From Lactuca virosa (lineage: Eukaryota; Streptophyta; Magnoliopsida; Asterales; Asteraceae): a stretch of DNA of 64,000 nt. Below the pieces are notes generated by a model. That model worked only from the letters and a program-made list of their open reading frames with translations, was not told where the DNA came from and searched no databases. Of this stretch, positions 1 to 10,709 are shown piece by piece (position 1 is the first letter of the stretch; each line of letters begins with the position of its first letter). A program made the position numbers and the translations under genes. The stretch is from positions 75,207,776 through 75,271,775 of the forward strand of contig CAKMRJ010005745.1 of assembly GCA_928212115.1 (NCBI GenBank). The letters are read 5' to 3'.

Positions 1-723
1 GGTCTATAAGGGGGGTATAAGGTTACTGCCTATAAATGACAGTTTATGGGTGTCCACTCTCACCCACCGCTTCCTGACTGGTGGAGGGTCGTTAGCCGAA
101 CGGGTAGGACAAGGACTATAATTCCCTTCATTAAAAGTATTAATGATAAATACTACGTAACTAAACACTTAAAATTCCCAATCTTAGTTACTTAGGCAAA
201 TATGAATAAGGTGCTAACCCATGAAATACACTTTGCACTTTGCTTAAGTCGGTTAGTGGAGCGCGTGTGTTTACCGGCACACTAGCTTGATTTTAACAAG
301 GTAGGCAAAGGGTTTCTAAAGTTTATCATAGGTCGGTGGAGCGTGGTGGTTTACCGGCACATCGGTTGGGTGATAAACATTAAGAGTACCAAGTAATTTG
401 CATGGTTACTTCACACCCTGTTTGTGATCCTCGGCATCCCAGTCACAAAACCTGAAGGGACACTCGAGATTGAAACATGTCATTGAAAGTTCAATGAAGC
501 TCAAAAGATCTAGGAGTTTCAAATCCAGTTAAAACTTAATAAATTATTTCGTTTTCATGGTGGAAATTGGTGAATCGTCATTCACCTACCTTCAAAATTT
601 TATAGCTTGGATTACGGCATCCCTCTTCCAAGTTATGAAATAGTTGTTGGGTCCTAGCCTTAATATTTCATATTGGGTGTTATATTAAGGACTTTGAATC
701 AACTTTCTTGAAATCTCCAAAAG
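1..723 (+). other. 5' untranslated leader of Copia-1
   Basis: Non-coding. It matches the reverse complement of the Copia-2 leader (about 46455-47215) nearly along its length, including the stretch about 60-115 that carries the GTTAGCCGAACGGGTAGGAC word. It holds two copies of a GC-rich block ending in TTACCGGCAC (about 256-282 and 335-362, 80 bp apart). The same pair is present in the leaders of Copia-2 and Copia-3. Confidence 0.75.
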
Positions 724-1346
724 ATGTCTGGCTCAGACATCGATGATTTCCCAAATCTCTTGGAACTTACTTCCTCCACCTCCTCCAATATTCTCCCTAA
801 CCCACAAGTTCAAGGTCACTCAAGCCTTAATGGCAAGCAAGGTCTATGTGTGATTACATCTTGGAGATGAAGTCACATATTGACAAGCCGGGAGAGTTGG
901 GTGTCAAAGTCTTGAGAAAGTTGGAGTTCAATCACTTTCTAAGGACATAGTGAGTTACTTTGGGACTACTATGAAACAGACTATGACATGAACCTTAATG
1001 ATCATATCTATTTGCTTGGTGCTGCTGAATCAACAACAATTTGGAACGATAGTAAAGCAAAATTGATTAGAAGATCAACTTCCCAAAAACTTTATGGACA
1101 GTGACAATGGTGACATTGGAAATCCAGAAAAAGCTTTCTCTTCCCAATGGAAAGGGATTGGCCATAGTTAACCCGGTTGACCAAATGGTAAAGAGAAAGG
1201 CTAAGTCTGAGATAGTCCCATTACCAAAGGGTCCATGTGTTTATTGCCAAAGGAAGGGGCGGGGCGTGATTTGCAAAGCTTCCAAATTACCTAAGGATGT
1301 TAAAGTCAATAAGTTTGACTTACATCAGGTAGAGCCCATTATCTAA
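724..1346 (+). pseudogene. Copia-1 gag remnant
   Basis: A start codon at 724 sits where the gag start of the related copies lies, just after the leader. About 35 codons are open, then stops and frame changes accumulate. A second open stretch (1101-1346, 81 codons) carries what looks like a worn zinc knuckle: CVYCQRKGRG keeps the two leading cysteines and a late cysteine, but the histidine position is lost. Gag would package the element RNA in cytoplasmic particles. The assignment rests on position, the knuckle and collinearity with Copia-2. The N-terminal sequence differs from the gag of Copia-2 and Copia-3, so the subfamilies may differ here. Confidence 0.55.
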
Positions 1347-3019
1347 CTCTGTTAAGTTCTATCTGAGATTCCTCATTACATGATGTGACTAGGTCACATG
1401 TGATGTTTTAAGAATCAAAGAATAGAGAGAAATCTTAAAGGAAGTATATGCTGATTCTGATCGCGAAGGTTGATTTCGATCGCGTCAGAATTTTGAGCAG
1501 TTGCTTAAGAAGTTATGATATATTGCTAAGGAATAGATAACAATAATTTTCCATGTGGATTGTAAGGATAAGTTTTTCCGCAAAGTTTTAAAATAAAAGA
1601 AAATTGTTTAATTTTATTTATTTTTTGAAGTATCCTTACAATGACATTGTGGAAAATTGTTGTTATATGATTCCACTGACAGCAATATGGAAAATGGATT
1701 TGATCTTTCATTGTGGTAGTGTCTAAATTTACCAAATCAGGAAAGTTCCTCATCACCCAAGTTTCAATGGGACCGAAACTTGGAATCATGCAAGTTGATT
1801 ATAGTATGATGAATGAGAACCTTCAAGCATTGGAAATTCAAGACTACTTACTTGTTCACATGGATGTGTGAGTCAAGTGAAGGACTAAAGGGATCGAGTA
1901 CACCTTCTTGTGACTGGTCAAGTCCACCACAAAGATCGATACGAAGACTATCGTCATTTACTAAAGTTTAGTAATATGGTTATACTTAACAGTAGTTTAA
2001 CAATAATTCTGAAACATTGGAAAAGTCTCAATGTATGGCAGAACGAGTGGGAAAGAATCAAATTAGGCAGAAAGATAAAAGTTTTCAAATCTGAAAAGAT
2101 GGGAGAGTACTTTAGTATCATGTTTGTGATCACTTAATGATTTAGAAATCATATCACAATTAGTCCTCTTAAAGGTCATCTTAGTGCTCTTGGACTAAGA
2201 AGAGGAGTCATGAATTGTGAACATGGTTAGATCAGGAAGATGAGTCATACTTCGTTCCAAAAACAATTCTTAGAGTCATACTCCAAGATTGTAACTTGAG
2301 TGACATATCTTAAAGAAAGGTTTTAAAACACTTGTCAAATGTAAGAGTAAAAGTGTCCTACTCTTGTACATTTGAAATTGGTAAGTTGTGATGTTTTGGA
2401 TAAAACAAAGACCAACTAAGGCCAATTGTGTGAGTGTTTCTCTGATAAAGAATCCTCCTACTATCTCTTGAATATTTGGCAAGATAGTCTTATATGTCAA
2501 GAGGACAGTGGGAGTCTTAAAGATCCTAAAAAGAATTTCAAGAACTAATCAAGAAATAAAACCTGAGGTTCTTCACTAGCACACGACTTGAGGTTTATAA
2601 CCTATCGTGTTGACATATTCTGTGCCCATTCCAGTTAAAGTTGGCTTTGCATAGGAGTTCTGAAAATTCTCAATTGGTTGCATAACAACTTGGAAGCATG
2701 GCAGGCCTTGTACTGCCAGGGTGGCAAGAAGTTAAGATTGCATAAGTTCAGTCCATATGAGTTTGGATTGTCATTATCCTTGTCTTGTGACTATGTTTTG
2801 ACGATTCACATGGATAAGAACACCACACCATAAAATATAAGGGTCATAAGGTTCTCTCCGATCATGAAATGATGATTGTAGGAGGAAACACTTCCACCAA
2901 GTAGATTTGAAGCAGATGGCAAAAGGTCTAAACAATTGAGACTATGATTACGGCATCCCTTTTCATAGTTCGAAATTGTTTAGAACACATGCATGCTATC
3001 TAAGGAAAGGTGTATGATT
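1347..3019 (+). pseudogene. Copia-1 decayed protease/integrase region
   Basis: No long frame is open. The clearest island is at about 2040-2125, where a frame ending in KLGRKIKVFKSEKMGEYFS lines up with the integrase segment of Copia-2 and Copia-3 that reads LGRKIKMLRSDRGGEYLS. The DRGG region is altered (EKMG). This is the piece between the second catalytic aspartate and the catalytic glutamate of the rve core. I could not recognise the protease, and the rest of the stretch has no readable coding content. The word GATTACGGCATCCC recurs at about 612, 2946 and 3427. Confidence 0.5.
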
Positions 3020-4070
3020 TTGATAAAGTTTTATCAAAAGCATCTCGTATCAGAAATCTGAACTTTGGTAAGAAAGTCAATAAAGTATTGATTTCTCGAA
3101 GTCCAGCTGATTTCTGAGTACATGTCAAAGCTAGTGGGAGCATAAGTGTTATGCTAATAATCATCATGTTAGTGGGAGCATGATAATATTGTTAGTGTTC
3201 AAGTTAGCAATGTTAATTATAGAAAACAAAAGTTTCAATCGTGGGAGCTGGCATTGAAAGGGATTGAAAGTTGTTTTGCTATATAGGGGAGAGGATATAC
3301 TTCATTTCAGTTCTAAAGGTTAGATTGAGACCTTAATCATCTTTAGTCAAGAATATATATATGAATTTCATGTTGGATTGGTTCAACTTAAGGAAATTCT
3401 ATATATGCGTTCTCAAAATTCGATTATGATTACGGCATCCCTCTTCATAGTCAAATTGAAAACATGGCAAATAAAAATATTGTAGCAAAAGACTGGTCTA
3501 GAATCTGCTTTATGTGAGACATCATGAATCGTGTACCATTTGCTTTGGGTACAGGATCGATTGCATGTGTTATAATATTTGTCATTTCTAAATTTTTCCA
3601 AATGCCCAGAGGCATTAAGAAGGGAAAAGGTCTAGAATTGGATATGACTAAAATGATTAAGCAATTGTCGAGGACAATCTGAGGTTTACAAAATTGGTTG
3701 CTCAGGGACAGTTGGAAGTATAGTGCTAATTTTAGAGGACCATATTGACATATTCTGAAAGAGGCATCTCTCTTCAGAAGTGATAGTCAAAATGAGAATA
3801 TGGAGTTGTCTCCATAGGTGGAAGTTATCTGTGTAAGATTAGAAACAATGCAAGAAGCATGTCCAAAGCAATGTACTTTGAATATGAGACTTAGTTTCCA
3901 TGGAGTTGATCTCCATTGGAATACCTATAATGACTGTTGACAAGTCTTTGTGACTTTGTACATATTCATTACAGGAGGGTCAGTGCATATAAGTTTAAAA
4001 TCTAAACAGATTTCGATAAATGATAGGAATTTGAAATTCTCACATTTTTCGATAAGGATTTGGGAGTGTG
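3020..4070 (+). pseudogene. Copia-1 reverse transcriptase / RNase H remnant
   Basis: Three islands keep the order of the Copia RVT_2 and RNase H domains. About 3055-3145 matches the nucleotides upstream of the YVDD motif and reads VKASGSI, the phrase just before YVDD in Copia-2 and Copia-3; YVDD itself is lost. About 3525-3570 reads NRVPFALGTGSIACV, the counterpart of SRVPYASAVGSIMYA in the connection region. About 3960-4015 reads FITGGSVHISLKSKQ, the counterpart of FTLNGGSITWKSSKQ in RNase H. Stops and frame changes lie between all of them. This copy cannot make enzyme and is much older in its coding part than Copia-2. Confidence 0.6.
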
Positions 4071-5131
4071 AAAGTAGAATCATTGAAATTTGTTCAATTG
4101 GATTATTTCACAAAGTAAGGATCATAGACAAACATAGAGTGCATACTTGGTGTATGGCAAAGCTATTGTTTAGAAAAACATAGTGTACATGCTTGGAGCA
4201 TGGGACAACTAGTGTTTTTAATTCAGGTATAAAGTTGATAAAACCGAAACAATGAAAATAATGAGTAATCAGTATGGTGATAAATAAAAGTGGTCTTTTA
4301 TTCATAGGGTTGATACCATATTTGATCACTTATTCTTGTGTTTCATTTTGCATGTTTTGACTTCCAGAATAAACTAGGTCATTCTTCCTGAATGACTAAG
4401 TTATTCAAACTATCCACAGTCGGTCATATGGTGGAAGTAGATATGAATCAAGACTGTCATGGGTTGGCTTGTAGAGTCCTAAGATGTTGGACAAAGCGGT
4501 GCTACAACACTCATGAGTGCTCATAAGTTCTGAGTATTGGATTCAACCCACGCTCATTTGAATCACTTCATGGATTTTATCACGAGTGATCATGAGACGA
4601 TAATATCTTATATTCTTAAAACCTCGAGATATCTGAGTTGTTACTATGAGTTGATTATACATTGATTTCACGAAAACGCATTGGTAACTCGATGTTATAA
4701 AACGTGCCTTTGTGTATGATTCAACAAGTAGTAGAACAAGCCATATGAGTCGAAGTTTATCCATTCCGTTTACCTTCGGGATAAAAGCGATATCTGTGGG
4801 CCCCTCGATGATTTAGCGATGACACATGTGAGTGCTTGGCCAAGCCAGGACTGATTTGATTTGTTCAAAGTCAGTCATCATAAATCGGAAATCGGGAGGG
4901 TACAAAACAAACAAACAATGGACAGAGAGAATGATTGATAATCCATGTCTCAGTCTATATGATATCTAGAATGGAGGAACTATGATCCCTTATCTAATGG
5001 ACAAGTCATTGACAAAGGTCAGAGATCATCGGCAAGGTCAGAGTTCGACGGAAGCTTTTGAGAGCTACGATTGCCAGTCGGTTCTTGAAGTCACACGCAA
5101 TAATAGTTTTAGACTTATCCAAGTGGGAGAC
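4071..5131 (+). other. Copia-1 3' non-coding region and polypurine tract
   Basis: Non-coding. About 4350-4780 matches the reverse complement of the Copia-2 3' region (about 41890-42290). The polypurine tract AAGTGGGAGAC ends at the LTR boundary (5121-5131) and is identical in Copia-2 (reverse complement of 41560-41570). Confidence 0.75.
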
Positions 5132-5869
5132 TGTTTGATTAATGTCTAAGTCCATAACTATAATTGGTAAGACTTGACCCGACCCGGCATGGTCCATTTG
5201 GGTTGCATGGCATCATGCATTTGGATAGACTATAATGAGCGAAATAACACTTAAGGTTTGTTATTATTATAAGTTATAATTATTAATAATATTATTTAAT
5301 TAGTATTGATCAAGAATTAATCTAGAAATTAATTAAGTGAAAAGAAGACTAATTAAATATATGGGTGATTGTGTAAATCACCCATACTTGTATAGGGGCT
5401 AATGCTCCATGGATGTCAAGTTGGGCTAAAACCCATAAGATGCTCCATGGTATGTTTGAACCCATGGATCCAAGGAAATGGAAAGCCATGACAATTAGGG
5501 TTTACCCTAATTGTCACTAACTATATAAGCATCTTATTGTTGACAAAATCGGCCACTAGAGTGATAAAAAGGGCTAGCCGATTTTCATGAAGTGTGTATG
5601 TTCTCTCAAGTTATTCCAAGTGTATTTGGTGTTGTGTGAACCATTTGAGGTGTCACACTTGGGGCACTAGGCACTCAAGCTTCATGAAGTCATTCTACAT
5701 CAAAGAGGTATGTATTCTAACTTGTTATATTTATATGAATCAAAGTTTTTGTATGCTAGTTAGTATAATACCTTGGATATTCATATTTGCATGTATAATA
5801 GAGAAAACATAGATCCAAGGTATTTAGGGTTGCATGTACACTTAGGAGTGTTAGAATGCTCAAAACCCA
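5132..5869 (+). repeat. 3' LTR of Copia-1
   Basis: This 738-bp LTR begins TGTTTGATTAATG right after the polypurine tract and ends GCTCAAAACCCA. It is homologous along its whole length to the Copia-2 and Copia-3 LTRs (TGTTGGATAAGG...CCCATCA in element sense). A TATA box TATATAAG lies at 5522-5529, about 390 bp into the LTR. The terminal TCA of the relatives is missing, but the TG...CA rule is kept. Confidence 0.85.
5522..5529 (+). promoter_or_regulatory. TATA box of Copia-1 LTR
   Basis: TATATAAG, at the same relative place as the TATA boxes of the Copia-2 LTRs (reverse complement near 41149 and 48266). Confidence 0.6.
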
Positions 5870-6366
5870 AAAAACTCTTGCTCCATTTTCTGGATTTCGC
5901 CTCGCGGGCAGTACTCGGCCATCAGCATTTCTTTCAACTCCGCCCATGGCATGGCGTTGGCTACAGGGAGAGTCATGGCCTCCACATGTCCATTCCACCA
6001 GGTGAGAGCTTGGTCAACGAATGTGCATGCGGCGAACTTCACTTTCACCTCCTCGGGGCATTCACATATCTCAAATACCGATTCCACCTTTTCCATCCAT
6101 CTCTTTAGGGTTATCATTCCACCCGTGCCATTAAAGGTTCGTGGCTTGGCATTGGTGAAATCCTTGTAAGAGAACGTCTTGGTAGGTCCTTGATTTATTC
6201 CGTTGTTCGAACTTCCAGCCCCTTGTCCATTGCCTCCACCATTGTTCCCTTGGTGGATTTGCGCCATGGCTGCGGTGACCGCAACAGATACAGCTGCTTG
6301 GAATGCAGCTGAGTTAACTTCGGGTGGGGTTGGTCCAGGGTTTCCACGGGTTGGTCGTTGAGGCAT
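5870..6366 (-). pseudogene. Gypsy-E gag, truncated by Copia-1 insertion
   Basis: 165 codons are open from the start at 6366 up to the Copia-1 LTR. Residues 1-60 are Pro/Gly/Asn/Gln-rich and low in complexity. From about residue 65 (SYKDF) a retrotransposon gag domain follows, with GGMITLKRWMEKVESVF, CTFVDQALTWWNGHV and the closing EYCPRGEIQKMEQEF. The TWWN and YCPR words are typical of plant Ty3/Gypsy capsid. The next expected part, the rest of the capsid and the zinc knuckles, is lost to the insertion: after EQEF the frame runs into the LTR and stops. A full gag of this type is about 350-450 residues. It would form the particle shell in the cytoplasm. The same domain occurs in Gypsy-B (38695-39081). 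Confidence 0.85.
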
Positions 6367-6739
6367 CTTTCTGTCATTGAACGGAAAGATGTTGAGTGCC
6401 TAAGATTTTTGTGAGTTTGTGGTCCTATAAACTAGGTGTATTGCGTGTACTTAAGTAGTTTCACATGTTAACATGCAATCATGGATACATAACACATAAC
6501 AACATCACAATAGAGCACATAAAATTTTCCATTAATAATATCCGTACTTTGATACATGAAAATTTGCTCGAAGGAGCATACATAAGTGGTGCAAGTTCGG
6601 CAGCATAACGACTCCATGAGTAGTGTAATCACTTAAACATAGAGTCGATGGTACATAGCATAGATCATATAAGCATAATACTAAAGATAGATATGACTAG
6701 TCCTAACACTCTAAGGAGCGCTCGACGGCGGTAGTGAGG
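6367..6739 (-). other. Gypsy-E leader between extra ORF and gag
   Basis: 373 bp of AT-rich sequence without an open frame or a recognised signal. Confidence 0.5.
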
Positions 6740-7143
6740 TCATATACAAAAATGTTGTGCCAACAACTGGGCCATCTCTGTCATTTCTCCAATGACTTCG
6801 TCTCTTTCCTGGTTGGCCTGCACCGCTCGTGCTTCCATGGTGAATAGATGTTGCCGCAAAGCGGCAATCTCAGCTTCCGGAGAACGATTCTTTCTTGTGG
6901 AATTTCCTGGTGGGGCAGGGGGTTTCTGATGCGTCTCGCTGGTAGGTGGTGTGACGGACTCCTCATTTGTGTCTTGTTCTTCCTCCATGTCGTCATCGGT
7001 CCCATCAAACTCGTTGTCCGTGTCTGTGTACTCGTCGGGCCCAACGTCGTGTGCTCCCCTTGATCTCCCTCGGGTTCGTCCTCGATCATTCTATGGGCCA
7101 CTAAGGCCTGATGAAACTGAATGCCCTGGTGCTCCCCTTCCAT
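6740..7143 (-). pseudogene. Extra ORF upstream of Gypsy-E gag, frameshifted
   Basis: Two overlapping minus-strand frames (6781-7143 and 6740-6988) look like one small gene broken by a single frameshift near 7040. The upstream frame starts at 7143 (MEGEHQGIQFHQ). The downstream frame carries an acidic stretch (EEEQDTNEES), a proline-rich hinge, and then AEIAALRQHLFTMEARA, which has the heptad spacing of a coiled coil. Intact it would be about 135 residues: acidic N-terminal half, coiled-coil C-terminal half. It lies between the primer-binding site and gag, in the same direction. Some plant Gypsy elements are known to carry additional ORFs. I do not recognise this family, and the function is unknown. 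It could also be the N-terminal part of an unusually long gag, but stops separate the two. Confidence 0.45.
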
Positions 7144-7559
7144 GGTGACTGAGAGGAGGTATATGAATAAACTTTATTACTCTAAGATGTTTTAATTATT
7201 ATGTAAATTGAGTTGATGTTCTTTTCTTGGTAACAAAGGGGTATGTTTTTAGGTTTACCGACCATCGAGGTTTCCCCGGGGCATATGATAGTTGTACCTT
7301 GGAGAAAAATGTAGTTGATCAGGCTACATCCATCCCCTTAATACAACTAGGAACAGTCCTGACTCAACCGAGATGTCGGTATCATCTTATTTGATTTGGT
7401 ATTATGTTCTTTTTCCTATATCGCACAAGTAAAGATGTTTTATCGATGTGTTTTATTTGTTTTGTTCAGAGTTGTTTTTGTCCCTCTTTGGTTTATAGTA
7501 GCATATCAATGTGTGGTTAGATATGCTAGTTCACTATAAACAGACCTCTAATACCAACC
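7144..7559 (-). other. Gypsy-E leader with primer-binding site
   Basis: Non-coding. The primer-binding site is at 7544-7557; on the minus strand it reads TTGGTATTAGAGGT, two bases inside the LTR end. This resembles the initiator tRNA-Met complement TGGTATCAGAGC with a C-to-T change. Gypsy-B has nearly the same site (39877-39890). The rest (7144-7540) shows no frame or recognised motif. Confidence 0.7.
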
Positions 7560-9957
7560 TGTCACACCCCCGAACCAGACGGCGGAACGTCGAGGGCTCG
7601 CGTGACTTAAATTGAATATCATCACAATGATTATACATGAAACACAACATAAACTTCACCATGCTTAATACATAACGATTGAATTGCTCACATCCAGTAC
7701 ATTTTTAAATATTACATATCCATAGCATCAATTGTTCGAGTGTGTTCAAAACATAACATCCTAACATACTTGATATTACCCTCAGCTTACCTGTTACCTG
7801 AGAATACACGTTATTTTGAAAACGTCAACATATGAAATGTTGGTGAGTTCATAGCAGGGTTTGATAAAAATGATTTGTGTAGTTTATAAAACCCAGAAAA
7901 TCCGATATTTTCTGAAAAAGACAATTGTTTATACCGAAGTGTGAAGATCCATAAGTTGGTGCATGAATGATTTCAAAACGTGTTAAATGGGAAAGTTTTG
8001 CATTATATGAAATACAAGCGAGTGGTGTTGATTTCCTCGAAAAACCCGATGTTTTCCGATAACATAATATAATTGGTTAATTGTTATACCGCCACACGAG
8101 TGATTTTGATTACTCTTCCTTGATTACTGGATAGTATTGGATTTATTTAATTTTGTGAGTCGTTATAACCATGCATAATAATGACTAGTTCGTCTGTCTT
8201 GGCATCCTAATGAACGCCGGAATTGATCTTAAGATTTTGTCACCCTAGACTGGCCGAGTCAAACTGTAGCGAACAGCTGAGGTGTGGGGGAGTCACCCCC
8301 GTATAGAATCTATACACAAACTCTCGCTCTCCTTCCAGGAGACTTTGATTATAACTACAGACTACGAACGACCCTTAGAGGTGTCGCCCGTTATTACTCA
8401 CTTAATCCAAACGGAATTGATTACTATTGATTACCGACCTGTATTTGTTACTTGAATGAAGGTAAGCCTAACAACGAGGAGAAGAGGATTACAAGGTCCT
8501 GCTAATTACGTGTGTTATTTAAGGCTGTTGGTTTATACGAAGGACGCATTGGCCCATTTCGCATTTGATTTATTTGGACCTTACTAGCAATGCTAATGGG
8601 CCACTGAGGCCCAATAGCACTTGAAAGCCATTGAGGGTCCCTTAAACATGTAATTGGGTCACAGGAGGCCCAATAAACGTTTATTTTCATCGTTGGGCTC
8701 AAAAGTATGTTAATGGGTCACGAAGGCCCAATAAGCATGATTTGAGACTTTCAAAGCCCAAGGATTTGAATATTTACTTGTTTTAGGTATAGTATAATTG
8801 TTGGAAAGTTTGATTGAACGATTGTTAATTCCGTATCGGCACGAGGCCGGTTGGTTGTTGTAACGATATTGAAATTTACGTATATTCATCTTTTATTCAT
8901 GAGTTGTGTAGTTTGGATTTTTGACTTAAATATCTTAATAATAAAATAACTGGTTCAAAATATTAGTTTGACCCTTTTCAGCCCTTCTTTAATAAAATGA
9001 CAATTTTAGTCCCTTATTTAAAAAAAACATTTTAGGCCCTTAAACCATTTTCTTTACATTTTTGACCCATAGACTTGTTTAAGTGATGTTTTTAGTGCAA
9101 AATTTACTCTTTGACAGTTTCAGCCCCTCCAGTAAAGAGTTTTTCAGTTAAAGTCCACACTTTTCGCAACTTTTACTATTTTGGCCCAAAATCCAAAAAG
9201 TTTACATTTTTATCTCCTTATTGGAAAAAAATCATTTTTAACCCCTGAATTGGTTTTGTTACCCCTTTTACCTTTGTTTTGAGAAGTTTATCATTTCAAT
9301 CCCTTGAAAATTATATTTTTCGCAATTTTTGGCTCAATGGGCCGAAAAGCCCAAAAATTGGCCCATTAAGCTACAAATTACATTTCTAGCACTTTTAAGA
9401 GTATGATATTCATAAAAACATTTATTTTTACTGTTTTGACTCTTTTAGTCCGTGAATGACAACTTTGAACTCGAGTTTTAATTATTTGACAAATTTAGCC
9501 CAAAAATGAGTTTTATGTTGCATTTTGTTTATTATGACTTAAGCTAGAAACTTTTCTTGACTTGTTTAATAAAAGTATATTAGATCATTGTTTATTTCTC
9601 TTTTGTGCATAGATCTCGAGATTTCTTCCCTTTTTGTTACATATTTACCACATAAACACATAAAAATCACACATACATACATGAAATCATACATAACATA
9701 CACATACACATAGATCTACACATTTTTACTTGTATTCTGCCCCATAAAACTGTTGTGAAAATCGAAAATAGAGGGGTATGAACTCACTTTGTTTGTTTTT
9801 TCGATTTTGAAGGAAGAAATGAAGAAATTTTGGTCCTAGCAAGCCTTCTTGGGTGGATCTCGATCTTAGAGGTTTCTAGGATGATGATCATGAGTTTATA
9901 TGAGTTAAGAAGAGATTTTTGATAAAACAAGGATCTAGATCATGGATCCAAGCATCA

Positions 9958-9963
9958 ACTTAC
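9958..9963 (-). promoter_or_regulatory. Consensus 5' splice site inside Gypsy-E LTR
   Basis: On the minus strand the sequence CTTAG/GTAAGTTG matches the plant donor consensus. It follows about 200 bp of CT-rich leader, so the LTR could supply a first exon. No acceptor was identified. Confidence 0.4.
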
Positions 9964-10277
9964 CTAAGATGATGATTTTGTGGAATAACCTCCTTGAAAG
10001 CTCTTATCTCGAAAATTTTGAAGGAGAATGAAGAAGTGGTGGTGTGTTCTTGAGAGAGTTTGTTTTTTAGAGAGATGGATGTAATGTGTGTGTGGGTGTG
10101 TGTCTTCGGCCGAGGATAGAAAGGAGAGGGAGAAAGAGAGAGATAATTGAGTTGACTGCATGGAAATATGGATTTGCATGGATACCCCAAGGTAATAAGG
10201 AGGTGGCTAATCCTCCTTATCCTCTAATTTCCCTTTTTTTTTACTTGGGCTGAGAGAGAGAGAAGAGAGGAGAGGGT

Positions 10278-10510
10278 TTGGGCCTTGAGTGCTTAAGTCC
10301 AAGATATGGCCCAATATACATCAAAGTATGAGTTTTAGGCCCTTTAGGGCTAATTAAATTTGTTATGGCCCAATAAGAGTATTTATTTCATTCTAGGCCC
10401 ATTATGGCCCAATATATTAAAATAAAAGAAAGTGGGTCCAATTAGAGCCCATATAAGAGTTCTAAGCCCAAAATAGTCAAATTGGAAGCTTATGGTCCAT
10501 TAGGCCCAAT
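10278..10510 (-). promoter_or_regulatory. Cluster of GGCCCA / TGGGCC words in Gypsy-E U3
   Basis: At least six copies of GGCCCA or its complement occur here, most as GGCCCAAT. Several more lie at 8551-8740 and at 9339-9366. TGGGCC is the core of the site II element bound by TCP factors in plant growth-related promoters. A role here is inference. Confidence 0.35.
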
Positions 10511-10709
10511 AAGAAAATCCTAGTCCAAAATGGACTTGAACCGGGATTTTTAAGGTTTCCATCCTTTGTTGACTACTTGAATGTTTGTGTAGAGTATTTG
10601 ATGGAATTTTGTGATCATTGAACAAGCATCATACATGTTTTCCAAGCTTTAACTACAATGTTATCTTTGTTAAGGGTTTTACAAGGTATCAGAATTCCTG
10701 GTTGTGACA

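Larger units (their letters stand above)
1..5869 (+). mobile_element. Copia-1, decayed Ty1/Copia retrotransposon, 5' end outside window
   Basis: The window opens inside the 5' leader of a plus-strand Copia element and reaches the end of its 3' LTR at 5869. The leader (1-723), the 3' non-coding region (about 4350-5131), the polypurine tract and the LTR are collinear with Copia-2 (40795-48692) and Copia-3 (35345-57139) when those are reverse-complemented, so all three belong to one family. Between leader and LTR, gag, integrase, reverse transcriptase and RNase H can be recognised only as short islands full of stops. The element is inserted in the gag of a minus-strand Gypsy element, whose reading frame stops making sense exactly at the LTR end. 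Its 5' LTR and other target duplication lie outside the window. Confidence 0.85.
5870..10709 (-). mobile_element. Gypsy-E, 5' part of a Ty3/Gypsy element cut by Copia-1
   Basis: A minus-strand Gypsy element read from right to left. It has a 5' LTR (7560-10709), a tRNA-Met-like primer-binding site (7544-7557), a long leader with an extra ORF (6740-7143), then gag (from 6366), which is cut at 5870 by the Copia-1 LTR. Everything downstream (zinc knuckle, pol, 3' LTR) must lie left of the window. The gag resembles that of Gypsy-B, which suggests the chromovirus branch of Ty3/Gypsy. The right flank (10710-10714, GTTTA) is the expected target-duplication half; its partner is not in the window. Confidence 0.8.
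7560..10709 (-). repeat. 5' LTR of Gypsy-E (3150 bp)
   Basis: On the plus strand it runs from TGTCACACCCCCG to GGTTGTGACA; on the minus strand it therefore starts TGTCACAACC and ends GGGTGTGACA next to the primer-binding site. The long length fits a chromovirus-type LTR. Inside are clusters of GGCCCA/TGGGCC words (8551-8740 and 10278-10510), a CT-rich transcribed-looking stretch (10015-10150, minus strand), a GT microsatellite (10088-10104) and a consensus splice donor (9958-9963). There is no long ORF. A minus-strand open frame at 9960-10190 is a low-complexity leader, not a gene. Confidence 0.8.

Noticed and set aside
5773..6108. Plus-strand open frame of 111 codons
   Set aside because: It spans the Copia-1 LTR end and the antisense of Gypsy-E gag, with no protein-like features.
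9960..10190. 76-codon minus frame in the Gypsy-E LTR
   Set aside because: Low-complexity CT-rich leader with THTHTH repeats; better explained as an untranslated LTR exon.
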